NCBI RefSeq assembly: GCF_900142085.1
Contig: NZ_FQZQ01000002.1
Coordinates: 1-64,000 of the forward strand
Direction: 5' to 3'
Origin: Shimia gijangensis
GTDB taxonomy: Bacteria > Pseudomonadota > Alphaproteobacteria > Rhodobacterales > Rhodobacteraceae
Length of the DNA stretch: 64,000 nt
Made by a program: the position numbers and the translations under genes. How positions within the stretch are numbered: the stretch's first letter is position 1; each line of letters opens with the position of its first letter. Below are positions 62,631-64,000 of this stretch, one piece after another. The notes below the pieces were generated by a model. The model made no database searches. It worked only from the letters and a program-made list of their open reading frames with translations, and was not told where the DNA came from.

Positions 62631-64000
62631 ATGAGTATTTTGAAAAAGCTGATTTTTTGGGTGGCTGGCCTTCTGGCGGCTGCGTTCTGTGTGGCGTGGC
62701 TATTACTTTCGTCTTCGGTTTTGGCCGGACCACGCGCCACCCTGACAGAGTGGTTGATCAGCCGTGAAACCGGTCAGACAATCGAAATCAACGGTGGTGT
62801 TTCTATCGATCTGGGGTCGATTGTGCGCGTGTCCGCAAAAGGTCTGAGAGTGCCCGGCAAAATGGGTGTGGACGATGATCTGGCCAATGTCACATCTCTG
62901 GATTTCGATGTCGCGTTGAGCGAATTAGTCATGGGTGATCTACAGCTAAGCCAGGTTGTGTTGGATGGTGCTGATATCATGCTTTCGGTCGACAAAGACG
63001 GAACTCCGTCCTGGCCAATTGCCCAACAACCTCAGGACATGGCGGAGAAATACAAGCAAACTGGCGCACTAAATCCCGGCGCTGCCCTATCCAACATTCT
63101 TTCAGATCATAGACTTCAGATGTTCAACTCGGGCATCAGTTTCCGTGATGCAAAGTCTGGATTTGAATTTGATTTACGTTTGACGGACCTTGGCCTTAGC
63201 AGGCAATCGGCGTCAGCACCGATTGATCTGAAAGCAACTGGCATGCTGAACGGTCAGGCTCTTGATCTGAGCGGGGAATTTTCGCCAAACGCACCTTTCA
63301 AAGGCCAGCTGTCTTTTGAAAGTATCCAGATTGATGCCACAGGAACTCCGGATCAGCAGGGGTACGAGGCCGGTTTCCGAACAGCAATAAACGCATCGAT
63401 CGATGACTTGCAGCAGTTGCAAAAAATCCTGCTGCTCGATGATGTTCTGGAAGGTACGGCGCATGCCAATGCGGAAATTGTCTATGAAGACGGGAAGCTG
63501 TTCGTTGGCAATGCCGATGCGCTGATATCTCTGATCGGCGGACAAAGCGTTGTTCTGGCACGCACTTTGGGCCCATCAGGCGGTCCGGGCGATGCTACTT
63601 TGGACACGACAATACGGCTTTTCCCAGAAGACAATGAGCCACCCGCAACAACCGTACGTCGGGACTTGAAGTTGGTCAGCATCTATATGCAGCTTGCTAA
63701 TCGCATTGATGATGTTCCTTTGCGAAAAATGGTCATCGCAACAAATGGGATGGTGATCGACACCGCTGGGGTTGGCCCCCCACCCATCACAGTTTCGGAT
63801 GTTTCACGCAGTCAGGATGGATTGCTTCGCCTTGGGGATGTGGTGTTTCGGATCGGCCCAACGGATGCACCCTTTTTGGTCCTGCAAGGGGCCGTCAATG
63901 ACGCGCTTCAGATGGCTCAGGTTGATGTTGAAGGGGACTTAACCTTACCTCTGGCCAGCTTGCTGTCTCCTGAAATATTTCAGGAGTCAGGCGTGCTTGG
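62631..64000 (+). CDS. AsmA-like protein, partial (runs off the window)
   Basis: The frame from ATG 62631 stays open to the end (456 codons). It starts MSILKKLIFWVAGLLAAAF with one N-terminal transmembrane helix (about residues 7-28), then a periplasmic repetitive beta-rich region (INGGVSIDLGSIVRVSAKGLRV, core GGVSIDLGS; LVMGDLQLSQVVLDGADIMLS) typical of AsmA/TamB-like proteins that support outer-membrane lipid transport. An AAGGAG lies 17 bases upstream, rather far for this start. It diverges from the third MttB gene and is unrelated to it. Confidence 0.75.
   Translation, partial: MSILKKLIFWVAGLLAAAFCVAWLLLSSSVLAGPRATLTEWLISRETGQTIEINGGVSIDLGSIVRVSAKGLRVPGKMGVDDDLANVTSLDFDVALSELVMGDLQLSQVVLDGADIMLSVDKDGTPSWPIAQQPQDMAEKYKQTGALNPGAALSNILSDHRLQMFNSGISFRDAKSGFEFDLRLTDLGLSRQSASAPIDLKATGMLNGQALDLSGEFSPNAPFKGQLSFESIQIDATGTPDQQGYEAGFRTAINASIDDLQQLQKILLLDDVLEGTAHANAEIVYEDGKLFVGNADALISLIGGQSVVLARTLGPSGGPGDATLDTTIRLFPEDNEPPATTVRRDLKLVSIYMQLANRIDDVPLRKMVIATNGMVIDTAGVGPPPITVSDVSRSQDGLLRLGDVVFRIGPTDAPFLVLQGAVNDALQMAQVDVEGDLTLPLASLLSPEIFQESGVL

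Overview
The window looks like a chromosomal stretch of a marine Rhodobacteraceae (Roseobacter-group) alphaproteobacterium. This is inferred from gene content: several pyrrolysine-free MttB-family methyltransferases, carnitine and homoprotocatechuate catabolism, GlxA-type AraC regulators, an ectoine-hydrolase-like M24 protein, TupABC, and Stealth and sulfotransferase surface-glycan genes. No rRNA, confident tRNA or CRISPR array was seen. Almost all genes lie in tightly packed catabolic operons separated by small patches of gene debris.

Layout. 0-2 kb: a P4-type tyrosine integrase, a 13-bp repeat on both sides of it, and a headless universal-stress-protein remnant. 2-9.7 kb (minus strand): an MttB/ketopantoate-reductase-like/FAH operon, a decayed LysR remnant, then a RidA / alpha-beta hydrolase / CoA-transferase-flavin reductase fusion / AA_synth operon. 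9.8-14.2 kb (plus): aldehyde dehydrogenase, luciferase-like monooxygenase, CaiD-like hydratase and carnitine dehydrogenase. 14.2-24.6 kb: a CdhR-like regulator facing a dehydrocarnitine-cleavage enzyme, a polyamine-type ABC transporter, acyl-CoA dehydrogenase, ADP-forming acyl-CoA ligase and a serine hydrolase. 24.6-29.2 kb: a homoprotocatechuate (hpa) operon with a promoter and palindromic operator. 29.3-31.9 kb: three tandem glycosyltransferase-like paralogues. 31.9-41.8 kb: GlxA regulator, M20 deacetylase, DoeA-like M24 protein, class III aminotransferase, a second MttB, a LysR regulator and a frameshifted DgcA-like demethylase. 42.3-47.3 kb: surface-glycan enzymes (glycosyltransferase-methyltransferase fusion, sulfotransferase, hydrolase-glycosyltransferase fusion). 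47.4-48.7 kb: an IS3-family element. 49-51.3 kb: tupBCA tungstate transporter behind a structured leader. 51.5-55.9 kb: an outer-membrane barrel, a Stealth phosphotransferase, a truncated aldo/keto reductase and a LysR regulator. 56.1-62.5 kb: hydroxyacid dehydrogenase and FAD oxidoreductase facing a third MttB operon with a second hydroxyacid dehydrogenase and a ThDP enzyme. 62.6 kb to the end: an AsmA-like gene cut by the window.

How the genes fit together. The central theme is breakdown of methylated nitrogen compounds. The 12.4-24.6 kb genes can be read as gamma-butyrobetaine or carnitine uptake, CoA activation, dehydrogenation, hydration, oxidation to dehydrocarnitine and cleavage towards glycine betaine. 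The 5.7-12.4 kb genes pair a flavin monooxygenase, flavin reductase, aldehyde dehydrogenase, hydrolase and RidA. That set resembles the ring-opening logic of trigonelline (Tgn) and pyrimidine (Rut) catabolism, so an N-methylpyridinium or similar N-heterocycle is a reasonable substrate guess. Three divergent MttB-family proteins sit in three different oxidoreductase contexts, with no corrinoid protein nearby. The most unusual single gene is the three-part CoA-transferase / flavin reductase / Nudix-like fusion at 6360-8471.
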